Source of the DNA: CBDCUW01 sp963734865
GTDB lineage: Bacteria > Planctomycetota > Planctomycetia > Pirellulales > Pirellulaceae
Length of the DNA stretch: 64,000 nt
NCBI GenBank assembly: GCA_963734865.1
Contig: CAVTIV010000019.1
Location: forward strand, 1,470,781-1,534,780
Reading direction: 5' to 3'
In this document: in pieces, positions 30,180 to 39,746 of the stretch
How the letters are laid out: the number at the start of each line of letters is the position of its first letter
How positions within the stretch are numbered: position 1 is the stretch's first letter
Notes under the pieces: model-generated
Seen by the model: only the letters and a program-made list of their open reading frames with translations
Databases searched by the model: none
Told to the model about the DNA's origin: nothing
Translations under genes and position numbers: made by a program

Positions 30180-31615
30180 ATGATACGATTCTTTGCCAGA
30201 ACCATTCCAGGGCTCGTGTGTTTGTTTGCCGCGTTGGGATCAGCACACGCAGCCGATCCGCCTCCGAACGTTCTGTTTTGTATCGCCGACGATTGGGGAT
30301 GGCCCAACGCGGGCGCCTACGGTGATCCTGTGATCAAGACACCGGCGTTCGATCGATTGGCGGCCGAGGGTGTGTTATTCGAGAACGCTTTTGTGACCGC
30401 CCCATCGTGCACGCCGTGTCGCAATTCGATTTTGACAGGGCAATACCCTTGGCGACTCGAAGATGGCGGGAATCTGTGGAGCACGCTGCACCCGAAGTTT
30501 CCGGTGTACCCGGAACTGCTTCAGCAAGCGGGTTATTCAACTGGCCATTGGCGGAAAGCTTGGGGACCGGGGAATTGGAAGTTCCTCGGGCGTGAAACCG
30601 ACCCTGCTGGGCCAACGTTTCGAGGGTTCGCCGAGTTTCTCAAGGCACGTCCCGCCGATAAGCCATTCTGCTTTTGGCTTGGCGCGAGTGATCCGCATCG
30701 CCCCTATCAATGGCAAAGTGGTGCCAAGAGTGGGATCGACATCGACAAGATTGTGCCGCCGGCCGATCTGCCAAATGAAGAGACGATTCGTCACGACGTC
30801 GCCGACTACTACTTCGAGGTTCAGCGATTTGACAACGATGTTGCCGAAGCGATCAAGCTGCTTGAACAGTCGGGCGAACTCGACAATACGATCATCGTGA
30901 TGACGGGCGATCACGGCATGCCGTTTCCTCGCCACAAATGCAATCTGTACGACTCGGGTACGCGTGTCTGTTTGGCGGTGCGCTGGGGCGACAAGGTCAA
31001 AGGCGGACGGCGAGTGACCGACTTTGTCTCGCTGGCGGATCTGGCGCCCACGTTTCTGGATTTGCGCGGCTCGACATTCCCGATCCGATGACGGGACGGT
31101 CTTTGCGGAACATCCTGCTTTCGGATGAATCGGGGCGAGTCGATTCGACGCGAGATCACGTGTTGACGGGCCGGGAGCGTCATACCGTCGCTCAGGAACC
31201 TCCCAGCACCGGCGGCTATCCGATGCGTGCGATTCGCACCGACGATTTTCTGTACATCCGCAACTTTTTGCCCCAGCGTTGGCCCGCCGGTGCGCCCGAT
31301 GAATACCGAGATATCGACGGCGGCCCATCCAAGACCTTTCTGATCGAACATCGCGACGACCCCGCGATCAAGCCTTTCTTCGATTTGGCGGTGAGCAAGC
31401 GACCGGGCGAAGAGCTGTATGACTTAAAGGCCGATCCGAACCAATTGAGCAATGTTGCCGACCAGGCTCGCTATGCCGAAATCAAGCACAGGCTCTCGGA
31501 CCAATTGGTGCGCGAGCTACGTGAATCGGCGGACCCACGCGTGATTGGTGGCGGCGAGCGGTTTGATGAATACCCCTACAATCCGGGAGGCAAACGATCG
31601 AGAGGATCGCAGTAG
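30180..31615 (+). CDS. Exported formylglycine-dependent sulfatase (one apparent frameshift)
   Basis: A type I sulfatase of about 478 residues. The N-terminus MIRFFARTIPGLVCLFAALG is a signal peptide; PNVLFCIADDWGWPNAGAYG supplies the Asp-Asp calcium ligands, and CTPCRNSILTGQYPWRLED is the Cys-x-Pro-x-Arg formylglycine site. TGDHGMPFPRHKCNLYDSGTRV carries further active-site residues. Near 31,065 the homology moves to the next frame (LADLAPTFLDL then LDIPDPMTGRSL) and ends with the typical LYDLKADPNQLSNVAD tail, so I read one gene with an indel. It would release sulfate from a sulfated polysaccharide or other sulfate ester; the regiospecificity is unknown. Confidence 0.87.
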
Positions 31616-31765
31616 AACCTTTGCTAGGTTGCTCAGCGAGTGGGGCCTGCTCAGAGAGTGGGGGCCAGTGATGGACAACCTGCTTGCTGCTCGCAACGTC
31701 CGTTGCAGCGAGCGGCTGAACTGCGGCTCGCCCCACAGGGTTCCTGTGCATCGATTTCCACGAAA

Positions 31766-31781
31766 CGTTATTTTTTTAACG
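31766..31781. promoter_or_regulatory. Operator-like dyad 1 upstream of the BlaI-type gene
   Basis: CGTTATTTTTTTAACG, a 16-bp dyad with CGTTA/TAACG arms, 105 bp before the regulator's ATG. The same arms recur 44 bp downstream. BlaI/MecI repressors bind such short AT-cored dyads as dimers, usually in tandem before their own operon, so autoregulation is inferred. Confidence 0.55.
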
Positions 31782-31809
31782 CGATGGCTATTGTCGGCGT
31801 GCCGTGTAG

Positions 31810-31825
31810 CGTTAATAATTTAACG
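31810..31825. promoter_or_regulatory. Operator-like dyad 2 upstream of the BlaI-type gene
   Basis: CGTTAATAATTTAACG, a 16-bp dyad with perfect 6-bp CGTTAA/TTAACG arms and a 4-bp core, 60 bp before the regulator's ATG. The 44-bp centre-to-centre spacing to dyad 1 is close to four helical turns, which would place both sites on the same DNA face. Confidence 0.6.
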
Positions 31826-31885
31826 ACAGGGCGGATGATTCGTGGTCATCGCCGAATTTGAATTCTGTGTCTGCTGGAGCTGACG

Positions 31886-32273
31886 ATGCCCAAGCCCTCC
31901 GAACTCAGTCGACGCGAACGACAGATCATGGATGCTGTCTTTGTGCTGGGGGAGGCGACTGTGAACAAGGTCGTCGAAACCATACCCTCACCACCGACAG
32001 CGATGGCGGTGCGCAGGATGATGCACATCCTGGAAGAAAAGGGGCACCTGAAGACGGCGGCAGAGCGGCCGGGAGGTGATCTATGTTCCTCGCCAGTCCA
32101 AGGGCAAAGCGGGCCGCAGTGCGTTCGCGAGAAGTGCTGGAGACATTCTTCGGCGGGTCACTGGAAGAAGCACTCGCGGCGCATCTGCATTCGCGGAAAG
32201 ACGGAGTGAGCGGCCGCACGAACGTGAGCGGCTGATTGCGTTGATCGAGCAGGCAAAGCAGGAGGGCCGTTGA
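31886..32273 (+). CDS. BlaI/MecI/CopY-family transcriptional regulator (several apparent frameshifts)
   Basis: The first ~60 residues are a clean winged-helix domain: LSRRERQIMDAVFVLGEATV, NKVVETIPSPPTAMAVRRMM, HILEEKGHLK. Beyond about 32,065 the homology is spread over all three frames (VIYVPRQSKGKAGRSAFAR, VLETFFGGSLEEALAAHLHS, ERPHERERLIALIEQAKQEG), giving three or more small indels in 390 bp. The last piece ends with a stop at 32,273, 1 bp before the M56 start. The family represses its operon until cleaved or released after signalling by the membrane M56 metallopeptidase. The high indel density means either local sequence error or real decay. Confidence 0.75.
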
Positions 32274-32274
32274 G

Positions 32275-35200
32275 ATGAATCGGACATTCACTTCCCCTTG
32301 CCGTCGTGTTCGGTACGTCGAGTCTGCTGCTGATCGATTCCGCCATCAAAGGCGGCGTGATTCTGGTGCTGGCGGCTTGTGTGGCCATGATGCTGAGGCG
32401 TGATTCGGCAGCGATGCCGCCACCTGGTGTGGCTGGTGGCGATCGTCGCGTTGCTGGTTGTCCCGGTGTTTTCGGCGATGTTGCCACAGTGGCAAGTATT
32501 GCCGGGGTGGGCGGCGATCTCGCACGAATCAGCGGCGGTAGCATCGATGTCGCCCACCGTTGGGATTCTCGAGCAATCGCATGTTCAAATTCCTTGGCAG
32601 GTGAGTCCGGTCGAACGCGAGCTGCCATCGACAACGGGCGATCCTCCTCTGGCTGAAGCCTCGATTGCGCAGCCTGCGATTGCAGCGACGGTGGTCACCG
32701 CCGGACGCACCGCACCGAACTGGGACTGGGTCAACGCGTTGCCACTCTTCTGGGCCATCGGGTTTTGTTTGCTGATGATGCGGCTGATGGCTGCTCGATT
32801 GATGCTGTGGCGTGCCCAACGTCGAGGGACCGTGATCGGCCGGTCGAGGCTGCCGAACGATGGACGTACTGCCGATGAGGATGGGTCTGACGGAGCCATC
32901 GTGGCGGCGTTTGAAGCCGCGCGCCGACAGCTCGGAGTCCGTCCGCATGTCCATCTGCTGATTCACTCGGAGCGAAAGATTCCCGCCGTCTGGGGCGTCG
33001 TTCGGTTTCGATTATTGCTGCCGGAGGTGGCTCGACAATGGAGCGCCGAGCAACTGCGATCGGTACTGCTGCACGAGCTCGCTCACATCCAACGCCGTGA
33101 CACCGTCGTGCAACTTCTGGCACAGCTCGGCATGTGCTCTGCATTGGTTCAATCCACTCATCTGGTTCGCCGCCTGGCGTCTGCATGTGGAACGTGAACG
33201 AGCCTGTGACGATCTCGTACTCGCCAATGGCGTGCGAGCGTCGGCTTATGCCGAGCATTTGCTCAACGTCGCGACGATGCTTTCACCCCCACGCTGGACG
33301 TCCGCTTGCGGCTTGACCATGGCGCGCAGCTCTTCACTCGAAGGCCGCCTCCACGCCATTCTCAGTGATCGGTTGAGCCGACGCAAAGTGTCGGCGACCA
33401 TCGGAGCCAGCGCGCTGATACTCGGAGCAAGCATCGCCATCCCGGTCGCCATGTTGCGCCGCCGCGGGAGATGAGAACTCCCAGAACGATGCGCCCGTCC
33501 ACGACGCTGCGGAGGCGTCACAGGACGAACTGCCAGGCGATCTGACTGCGGGTGTCTTGTTGAAGCGCTGGCAGGATCTCGAGGAACGGACGACGCCCTT
33601 GGCCGAGGCCTCCCTTGCGCGGCTCCGGCTGGCGATCGACAATTGGGTAACGCAGCCCCCGATCAAAGCCGACGCCGGCGCCGTGCTGGCGCTGCGGGAC
33701 TGGCAACTCGGGCGCGCCGAACATCCGGTTTCGGAGGTGGCGGAGTGGCTCGATCACATCGCGGCGATCGCACACGGGCCGCTGGAATTCGCGATCAGCG
33801 GGGAGACGCATGTCGGGGCGACTTTGGATGCGGCCCGGCAGTCGGCTCTCCAATTTGGCCCCGCTGCAGAGACCGGACTGCGAGCAGCATGGAGCCGCTA
33901 TCCGGTACGGGAAACCTACGTGGTCGGCGATGTGGTTCATTCCAGCCTCGTGATCCAGAATGCTTCGAAACAGACCATCGAGTTCCACTGTCCGTATTCA
34001 CTCGACGACATCGTTTCGTGGAATGCGACGGCAGATGGCGGGCGGAAGATCACGACCAAAAGGGTGAGCTACCGCGGTGCAGTCCCTATCCTTACCTGGC
34101 GGCTGAAGCCCGGCGAAGTCGCCGAGATAGGCGGGGGTAGCGCCGCGATCGGCGAAGGCGAGCGTCGCGAGGAAGTGCATGTCGCGAGTTCCACCGTGCT
34201 CCTCGCAAAACGCGGCGAGCAGGTGATCGTCGAGTGGAACGTGCGCGAGCCGGTGGCGATGACGACCGGCGCTGTAACGTTCAAAGTCGTCGGGCTCGAA
34301 GATGTGTCCGTGTGGTCCACATCGCAGGCTGGGCGATGGACGATGCCCGGCGGTGTGACAATGGAAGTGAAGCAGGAACTCGTGCATGCCACAGATGTCA
34401 TGTCCACGGCGATTCTGACGTGGCCGATCGACAAGAGTGGCGGCACGGCGCGGCATCGGATCTGGCTCGGCGGCGATGCCTTCGCTGCCCGCGAGCCGTG
34501 GATGCTCGCATGGGAGCGAGGCCAGAGGGTGCTGTGGACCATGAGCGGCCAGATGCAGTCGTCGCAAGATTTTCATAAGGTCACACCGACGCCGCGCACA
34601 TTCAGACGCATCGACTTTTCCAACCCGGAGAAGATCACGGAGACTTCCTGGAGTGGTGTCCCCGACTTCGTCCCGGATGCGATCCGCGCCGAGTTCGCAA
34701 AAGGTTTTCGCCCTTACGCGGCGACACCGGGAAAGTTGGCGAGCACGAATCCATCGGTCCAGGAATCTCGCGCCGAAGATGTGCGTCCGGTGAGCGAATT
34801 ATTGCGAGGCGATTGGAAGAGCATGAAGGGATACATGGATGTGCGGATCACGTTCCCACAGCGAGCCACGGATCAGGTGAAATGGACGATGACGTTTGAA
34901 CGTCCGCAGGGCAACGCCACGGTCAGTGACAGCCTCACTCTCGCGGACGAATCGCAAGATGGTTCGGTCCGTCTGATCAAGAATTACACGTCAGCCGAAA
35001 GGATCCAGTCACGGGCATTGCTCGGGCGGCTGAAACGCGGAATCGGCGATACGCTGTTGCTCGATACGATGGCGCACGTCGATTTTCCGGAGTATCAAGA
35101 CACATTCGGGATCGTGTTGGTGCGGGCTGCCGCGACGGATGCAGGCCAGCAGCCGATCGCGGCGGAGCCGAAGCAGGGTGCGAAGCTCCAGCCCGGCACG

Positions 35201-36883
35201 GAGCAGAGACTGCAGTGGGGTGAGCCGGTGAACGGGCTACGGATGGCGCTGATCAGACCGCCGGCGGTGGGTGAACCGGAGACGCACGAGGTTTTCGATT
35301 TCAGGCTCGTCGTCCAGAATGTGTCGGATGCCCCCGTGCGTTTCAGCACGGCGGCGGCGGCGGAGAAGATGCCCTCTTTGAAAGTGCGAAAGGACGGGCG
35401 AACCCTGGCGGCATTCTCCGACTCGAAGCCGGCCCCCACGGACTACCTGCTCCAGCCGCGCGAAGTCGCGGTGCTGCGGCTGTTCTCGAAGCGGATCGAG
35501 GGAACATCGATAACGGCGGACGACCCGGCGCTGACGTTTGTTGTGGAGCTGGAGACTGCCGCGGCGGACGACGCGTGGAGCGGCAAGCTGGTATCCGCCG
35601 ACACTGCAAGCATGCTCTCGGCGTACGGCCTGTTGCCGAAGAACAAGGTCGCCCAGACACTTTTCAGTACGTGGACCAACGCCGCCCGCGCGGACGGAAA
35701 GATCCCCGGCGCGTGCATCGGGCCGCTGGCCGACAGCGTGACGACCTTTACGGAATACAACCCGACGTGGGGGACGACGCCGAAGCTCTTGCAGATGCTT
35801 CCCCGTTTCGATGAGACACGGGACTGGAGCGGGCCGGATGCGCTGGCACTGCTCGATGAACTCGCAGAATTGCAGGACACGCCGATCAAGATGGCGGTGG
35901 ACGAAGAATACGAGCGCACCATCCAAACCGGCGTTCCCCTGCCGCCGGAGCTGGCCAATTCGCCGTGGGGCGAGACATTGCCGAACGGCTTGCGGATGGC
36001 TTGGCGACTGGAGCCGCAGGCGGCGGAGCACCGGCTCGGCACGCCGCTGAAGTCTCGCATTCTTATTCACAATGCGGGGAAAGATTCAGTTGTCTTCCGC
36101 ACGCGGACATGGCATCAGTCGGCCGCGCACAAGGCGCGCGACGCGAACGGGGCGGACATCAACATTTCCTCGACGGACTGGACGACGCGCGGCCGGCTTG
36201 TACCGTTCCGGCTTGCGCCCGGCGAGTTCGTCGAAGTGGTTGGCGCGGGCATCGGCGTCGGCCCGATGGGGAACAGTGAAGACTGGCAAAACACGCGAGT
36301 CGGGTCGTGGATGGAGGCAAAGGCGGGCGATGAGGTGACGTTCACGCCAGCGGCGGTTCCCCTGAATGACTGGAACGAAACAGTGGAACGTCCCGGGGTC
36401 AGCGCGGAACGTCCCGGGGTCAGCGCGTGGGCCGGTCCCCTGACTTCCGGCCCGACGACGTTCCGCGTCCTTCCAGCCGACCCCGACGCGGCGAAGCGGC
36501 CGCGCACCGCCACTGGCCCCGGACGCTACACGCTCCGAGAAAACGTACGCCTTGAGGTCACGCGTCGCCCGGTCGGCGAGCGGCTCGTGAACGAAGCTCA
36601 CATTTCCTTGTCCGCGGCCAGCAAGCAGTACGAAATCAAGCTGCCCAACGGATACGACACCTGGGTCGCCGCCTGGGTGCGAGGCGGATCGGTGCTCTGG
36701 GTGCGGCAGAAGGACGGCGTCCGCCGCTACGATTTCACGAACCCCGCGCAGTTGACCGAGGAAGCGGCCGACCCCGGTCGACTGCCTAAAGAAATCCGTG
36801 AAGCGATTGGTGCTGCGCTCGATCAGCCGGGTTCGCGACAGAGAGCACGGACAAACCGACGGAAGGTGCCGCTGCAGAGCTAA
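32275..36883 (+). CDS. BlaR1-like M56 metallopeptidase with large repeated extracytoplasmic region (several apparent frameshifts)
   Basis: The N-terminal ~390 residues are membrane-embedded with HELAHIQRRD (HExxH zinc site) and FNPLIWFAAWRLHVERERACDD, diagnostic of M56 sensors. The homology changes frame near 32,295, 32,410, 33,125 and 33,470. From ~33,475 on, one uninterrupted frame encodes a ~1,130-residue sensor region. It holds three related modules (GLRAAWSRYPVRETYVVGD, GLRMALIRPPAVGEPETHE, GLRMAWRLEPQAAEHRLGT) and a TIGR03067-like domain (LLRGDWKSMKGYMDVRITF, TFGIVLVRA). Its end repeats the phrase DFTNPAQLTE / DFSNPEKITE. The region is GC-richer than its neighbours. In the family a ligand outside the cell triggers cleavage of the BlaI repressor. 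Confidence 0.78.
36386..36427 (+). repeat. Tandem 21-bp duplication inside the M56 sensor region
   Basis: Two identical 21-bp units (36386-36406 and 36407-36427), each starting GAACGTCCC and ending GTCAGCGCG, add one in-frame copy of ERPGVSA to the protein (ERPGVSAERPGVSA). Perfect identity at the nucleotide level suggests a recent slippage duplication. Confidence 0.85.
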
Positions 36884-37549
36884 CCGATCGTGAATAGTAA
36901 CCTGCCGCCAATCGCACAGCGAAGTGCAAACTTTGCTCCCCGACATCGCCACATCGCCGAGCAGTCGCGACTGATGCCGCTCCGTTCATCGACCACAAAT
37001 CAACGATCCAATCGGCCATCACGACGAATCACGAAGCGGACGATGTTTGAGCGGAAATTCGCCGTCGTCATTTCCTCTCACGTAAATGCCAGATTCGAGT
37101 GACGGATGATTTCATCGTTTACTCGCCATCAAAAAGAACACTCTTTGCCCTACAATAAGAAAGCCCTTCGACGTACTCGCCGAAGGGCCTCTTGTTCCAG
37201 ACAGTGGAGGATCGAGGACACCAGTAGAACTTTTCTCTGCAAGTGTTGAAGCGTGGGGCCATACGGAAATCGCAGTTTTTACCGGCATTTTGGCGGCGAA
37301 CGCTTCGTCATGAAGCGTTTATTGACGTCCGATGCGGCCTGAGTGGGGGTAAGGCGATAGGGGTGCTCTGCTGACGTCCGGATGCATGGAGCAACTGCAT
37401 CCAACTGACTCCACTTGAACTTCACGTAGCTCCCCGTTGGCCTCGTGCGAGGTCAAATTGAACAAAACCAGTTCACGCTTCATGACCCAAGTGGGCATGT
37501 TCTTAGTCGCCACGTTGGAGTGACATCTGACGGTTCTCATGGGTCACTT
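36884..37549. other. Non-coding stretch with two hairpins
   Basis: No gene I can support. Two stem-loops are visible. One is GCCCTTCG-N10-CGAAGGGC at 37163-37188, flanked by AAGAAA and CTCTTG. The other is AACGCTTC-GTCAT-GAAGCGTT at 37300-37320, an 8-bp stem that could terminate transcription from the M56 gene. Short frames here on either strand have no recognisable content. Confidence 0.4.
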
Positions 37550-37627
37550 ACGGTCGCACGGCAAAGCCAATTCGATTGCAAAGACTGTTAATCGAATCCT
37601 CCTTGGTTCGAGTCCGACCGCGGTCCC
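37550..37627 (+). other. tRNA-like fragment with a disrupted anticodon arm
   Basis: The right half reads like a tRNA 3' end: TTGGTTCGAGTCCGACC resembles a T-arm and the stretch ends GGTCCCCA. The arm before it contains GATTGCAAA, the usual tRNA-Cys(GCA) anticodon loop, directly followed by GACTGTTAATC, the usual tRNA-Asn(GTT) anticodon loop, between TTCGA/TCGAA arms. The 5' acceptor strand and a normal D-arm cannot be found. I read it as a recombined or decayed tRNA remnant such as those left at integration sites, not a functional tRNA. Confidence 0.4.
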
Positions 37628-37771
37628 CATACACACCGCGGATTCGTCGAGCTAGGTGCCTTTGGTACCAACACGTTACGTCAAACGCGTGAAATCGTTT
37701 TCTATCCATGGAACACGGTTTCCGCCATTCCGAAGCCATCAAAGCCGCCACAGAAACAACGTCGTGATCCG

Positions 37772-37924
37772 ATGAGACTGGCTCGCTATTACCAGTCGCT
37801 GCTGGACTCCGGCAAGTTTGAAAGCCGAGCCGCCCTCGCTCGCCACTTGGGTGTCAGCCGCGTTCGCGTCACGCAAGTCCTGAACCGGCTCAAGCAGGGC
37901 AATGGCGACCGTGCGACCGCGTAA
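37772..37924 (+). CDS. Short helix-turn-helix ORF
   Basis: A 50-residue frame, MRLARYYQSLLDSGKFESRA then ALARHLGVSRVRVTQVLNRL, is a recognisable helix-turn-helix of the kind found in small planctomycete proteins near recombinases. The same frame stays open upstream (PPQKQRRDP immediately before the Met), so the true start may be further left or the gene may be a truncated remnant. DNA binding is inferred. It lies between the tRNA-like fragment and an integrase fragment, supporting an integration scar. Confidence 0.5.
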   Translation: MRLARYYQSLLDSGKFESRAALARHLGVSRVRVTQVLNRLKQGNGDRATA

Positions 37925-38323
37925 ATCGCGGGACTGACTGCATCCATTGGGCGGAGTGTAAGAAATACAGCCTGGGCTGCATGAGGTGTGCCCAACCTCA
38001 GCGTCCGAGCCAATTCTCTAAATCGCGCGGGTTGGTCCAACCGATGCAACTTAGCCAGATCGCAAAGCCGCGTCGGTCTAACCGCCGCCGTCAGTTCGAA
38101 ACCAGATATTGGCTGCACCACAATACTATTGTGGCCCAGCGTAGTGCGTGAGATCTTGCCCTTCGTCATCCTTTCTGATGAGAGGATGAGACCTCTAAGT
38201 CCCGAATCTAATCGGGAATTTGTTGTAACTCGTTTCCACTCTTTTCTTGCGTTTGCTCATCGCGAAAAAGGACAGAGTTCCGGGTGTACTGTGCGGCCGA
38301 CCGGTTCAAAACACGGGAAAGCC

Positions 38324-38569
38324 ATGAAGCAGCTTCAACCGTTCTTCCGCGAATCCAAGAATGGCTGGTACCTGCAATTGGGACGACGCCAGGTTAGTCT
38401 CGGCAAAGATAAGAAGAAAGCTTGGAAGCGTTACCATGAAATCATGGCGGCCAACAAACCGCTCGGCCGAGAAACAACAACCATTGAAGAACTCTTTGAG
38501 CGGGACCTCGAACCGAATCAGAACGAAGCTTTGACTGCGGCTCTGAAACTTACATCCATTCTCATCTGA
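38324..38569 (+). pseudogene. Tyrosine integrase N-terminal fragment
   Basis: An 81-residue frame begins MKQLQPFFRESKNGWYLQLG and continues RRQVSLGKDKKKAWKRYHEI. This matches the N-terminal SAM-like arm-binding region of planctomycete tyrosine recombinases (a 'W-x2-x-K-x-WY...LG-x-DKKxA...Y' pattern). Nothing of the catalytic Arg-His-Arg-Tyr domain follows; the frame runs into an unrelated transposase remnant. The upstream open frame (from 37988) has no recognisable content. Confidence 0.6.
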
Positions 38570-39305
38570 CTCGCACCTGTATTTCGCGAGTGTCAGAGAA
38601 GGCTCGCTTCGGCGGATGGGCGTTCACGTTCCTCGTCAGACGGTGAAAAACGTGATCGTGGCGGCGGGCTTCGCTTCGACGTTGGGCGACCACCAGGACA
38701 CATAGCACAAGTTCATCAGACGCGACGCCGATACGCTTAGGCAATGCGACTTTGCGTGCAAGAAGAAGTGGACGCTGAAAGGGCTGGTCGATGTCTACTT
38801 CATGGTCTTCATTCACATTGGGACTCTGCAGATTTGGAATTCACCGTGTAGCGAGAATCCGTCTGGCGAATGGACGACGAAGCTGGGACGCAATTTTAAA
38901 ATGCATCTCGACGACAACGAATTGAAGTACGGGATCGTGACACGAAATACGTAGATTCGTTTAACGAGGTCGTTCGTTCGGCCGGCGGCAAGATCAAGCT
39001 GACGCCGATCCGATCTACATATTTACAGGCTATCTACAAATTTGCAGGCTGACGTCGAGCGGGTGATTCAAGCAGTTAAGCATGAAGTGCTGAACGCTCT
39101 TTGCATCGTGACGAACGAGCACCTCGACGGCATCTTGCGTACGACGCAGCGTTGGTACAACGAGCGGAGAGTTCACTCCTCCCGCAATCAATTGCCGCCA
39201 ATCCGAGACGAAAAGGCAACGCTACCGATAAAATTCTCGAAGAGACAAGTCGTGTGGGATTCACAAATCGGTGGGCATCTACGCAGCTATCTAAGTACGT
39301 CTTGA
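38570..39305 (+). pseudogene. Decayed DDE integrase/transposase (rve type)
   Basis: Pieces of one transposase lie in order: GVHVPRQTVKNVIVAAGF, an in-frame TAG, then CDFACKKKWTLKGLVDVYFM, FKMHLDDNELKYGIVT, another stop, a shifted-frame SFNEVVRSAGGKIKLTPIRS, and finally LQADVERVIQAVKHEVLNAL and TTQRWYNERRVHSSRNQLPP. The CDF and E-RVIQ regions correspond to the acidic catalytic segments of rve-fold transposases. The 5' part is missing, and stops, indels and a 19-bp duplication break it, so it is inactive. Confidence 0.75.
39013..39050 (+). repeat. 19-bp imperfect tandem duplication in the transposase remnant
   Basis: ATCTACATATTTACAGGCT (39013-39031) is followed directly by ATCTACAAATTTGCAGGCT (39032-39050), with two mismatches. 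The 19-bp length shifts the frame, which helps explain why the C-terminal transposase piece is in a different frame from the SFNEVV segment. Confidence 0.7.
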
Positions 39306-39746
39306 ACGGCCACATTCTGCTGTGGGCCAACGGTTGCCGCTTCAATTATTCGGGTTGCTTTGCACTTTTGGGCTAGTTGGTATCGGCAGATCCGGTACGT
39401 CTGCCTTACTGGTCGATTGACGGCAAAGCGTTTACGATACTCCTGGCTGTCGCCTTGGTGGAACGACACCAAGCCGAGGCTTTGCTGTCAGGTTAGGTAA
39501 CCGTTTGTTCGAAACGTCTGTGTTTTCAATATTGCGACAAAACAAAAGCGTGGGCCGTCAGCTATCCTACTCAGCGCCGGATCTCTTGTGCTGGTGGAAT
39601 TTGCGAACGCACGGAGTGGTTAACCAACGGCAAGTTTGACTGCTGCCCTACTTGATCCGCCGATGGATGACCGCCGGGTGAAGCGGAGGCGTTCTCAAAC
39701 AATCGCAATTGCTTTGAGCACTGGGCCGAATTCAAATATTAGTGGC
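39306..39746. other. Intergenic region before the two-component genes
   Basis: No supported gene. The histidine-kinase frame is open from 39636, but the residues before 39747 do not look like protein. The bases AATTTGCGAA (39598-39607) resemble the second half of the 38-bp element found at 41.8, 48.3 and 60.0 kb, without its TGCGCA half, so I do not call a fourth site. Confidence 0.4.

Noticed and set aside
31620..31760. Imperfect repeats (AGTGGGG-type and GCTCGCAACG hairpin) after the sulfatase
   Set aside because: The matches are short and interrupted, with no T-run; not enough to call a terminator or mobile element.
37319..37540. Minus-strand 73-residue frame in the 37.3 kb gap
   Set aside because: No recognisable motif, poor composition, and it lies among recombination debris.
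37548..37751. Minus-strand 67-residue frame containing GDRGRTRT
   Set aside because: The GRTRT phrase is the reverse reading of a tRNA T-arm (GGTTCGAGTCC); the frame is a shadow of the tRNA-like fragment, not a protein gene.
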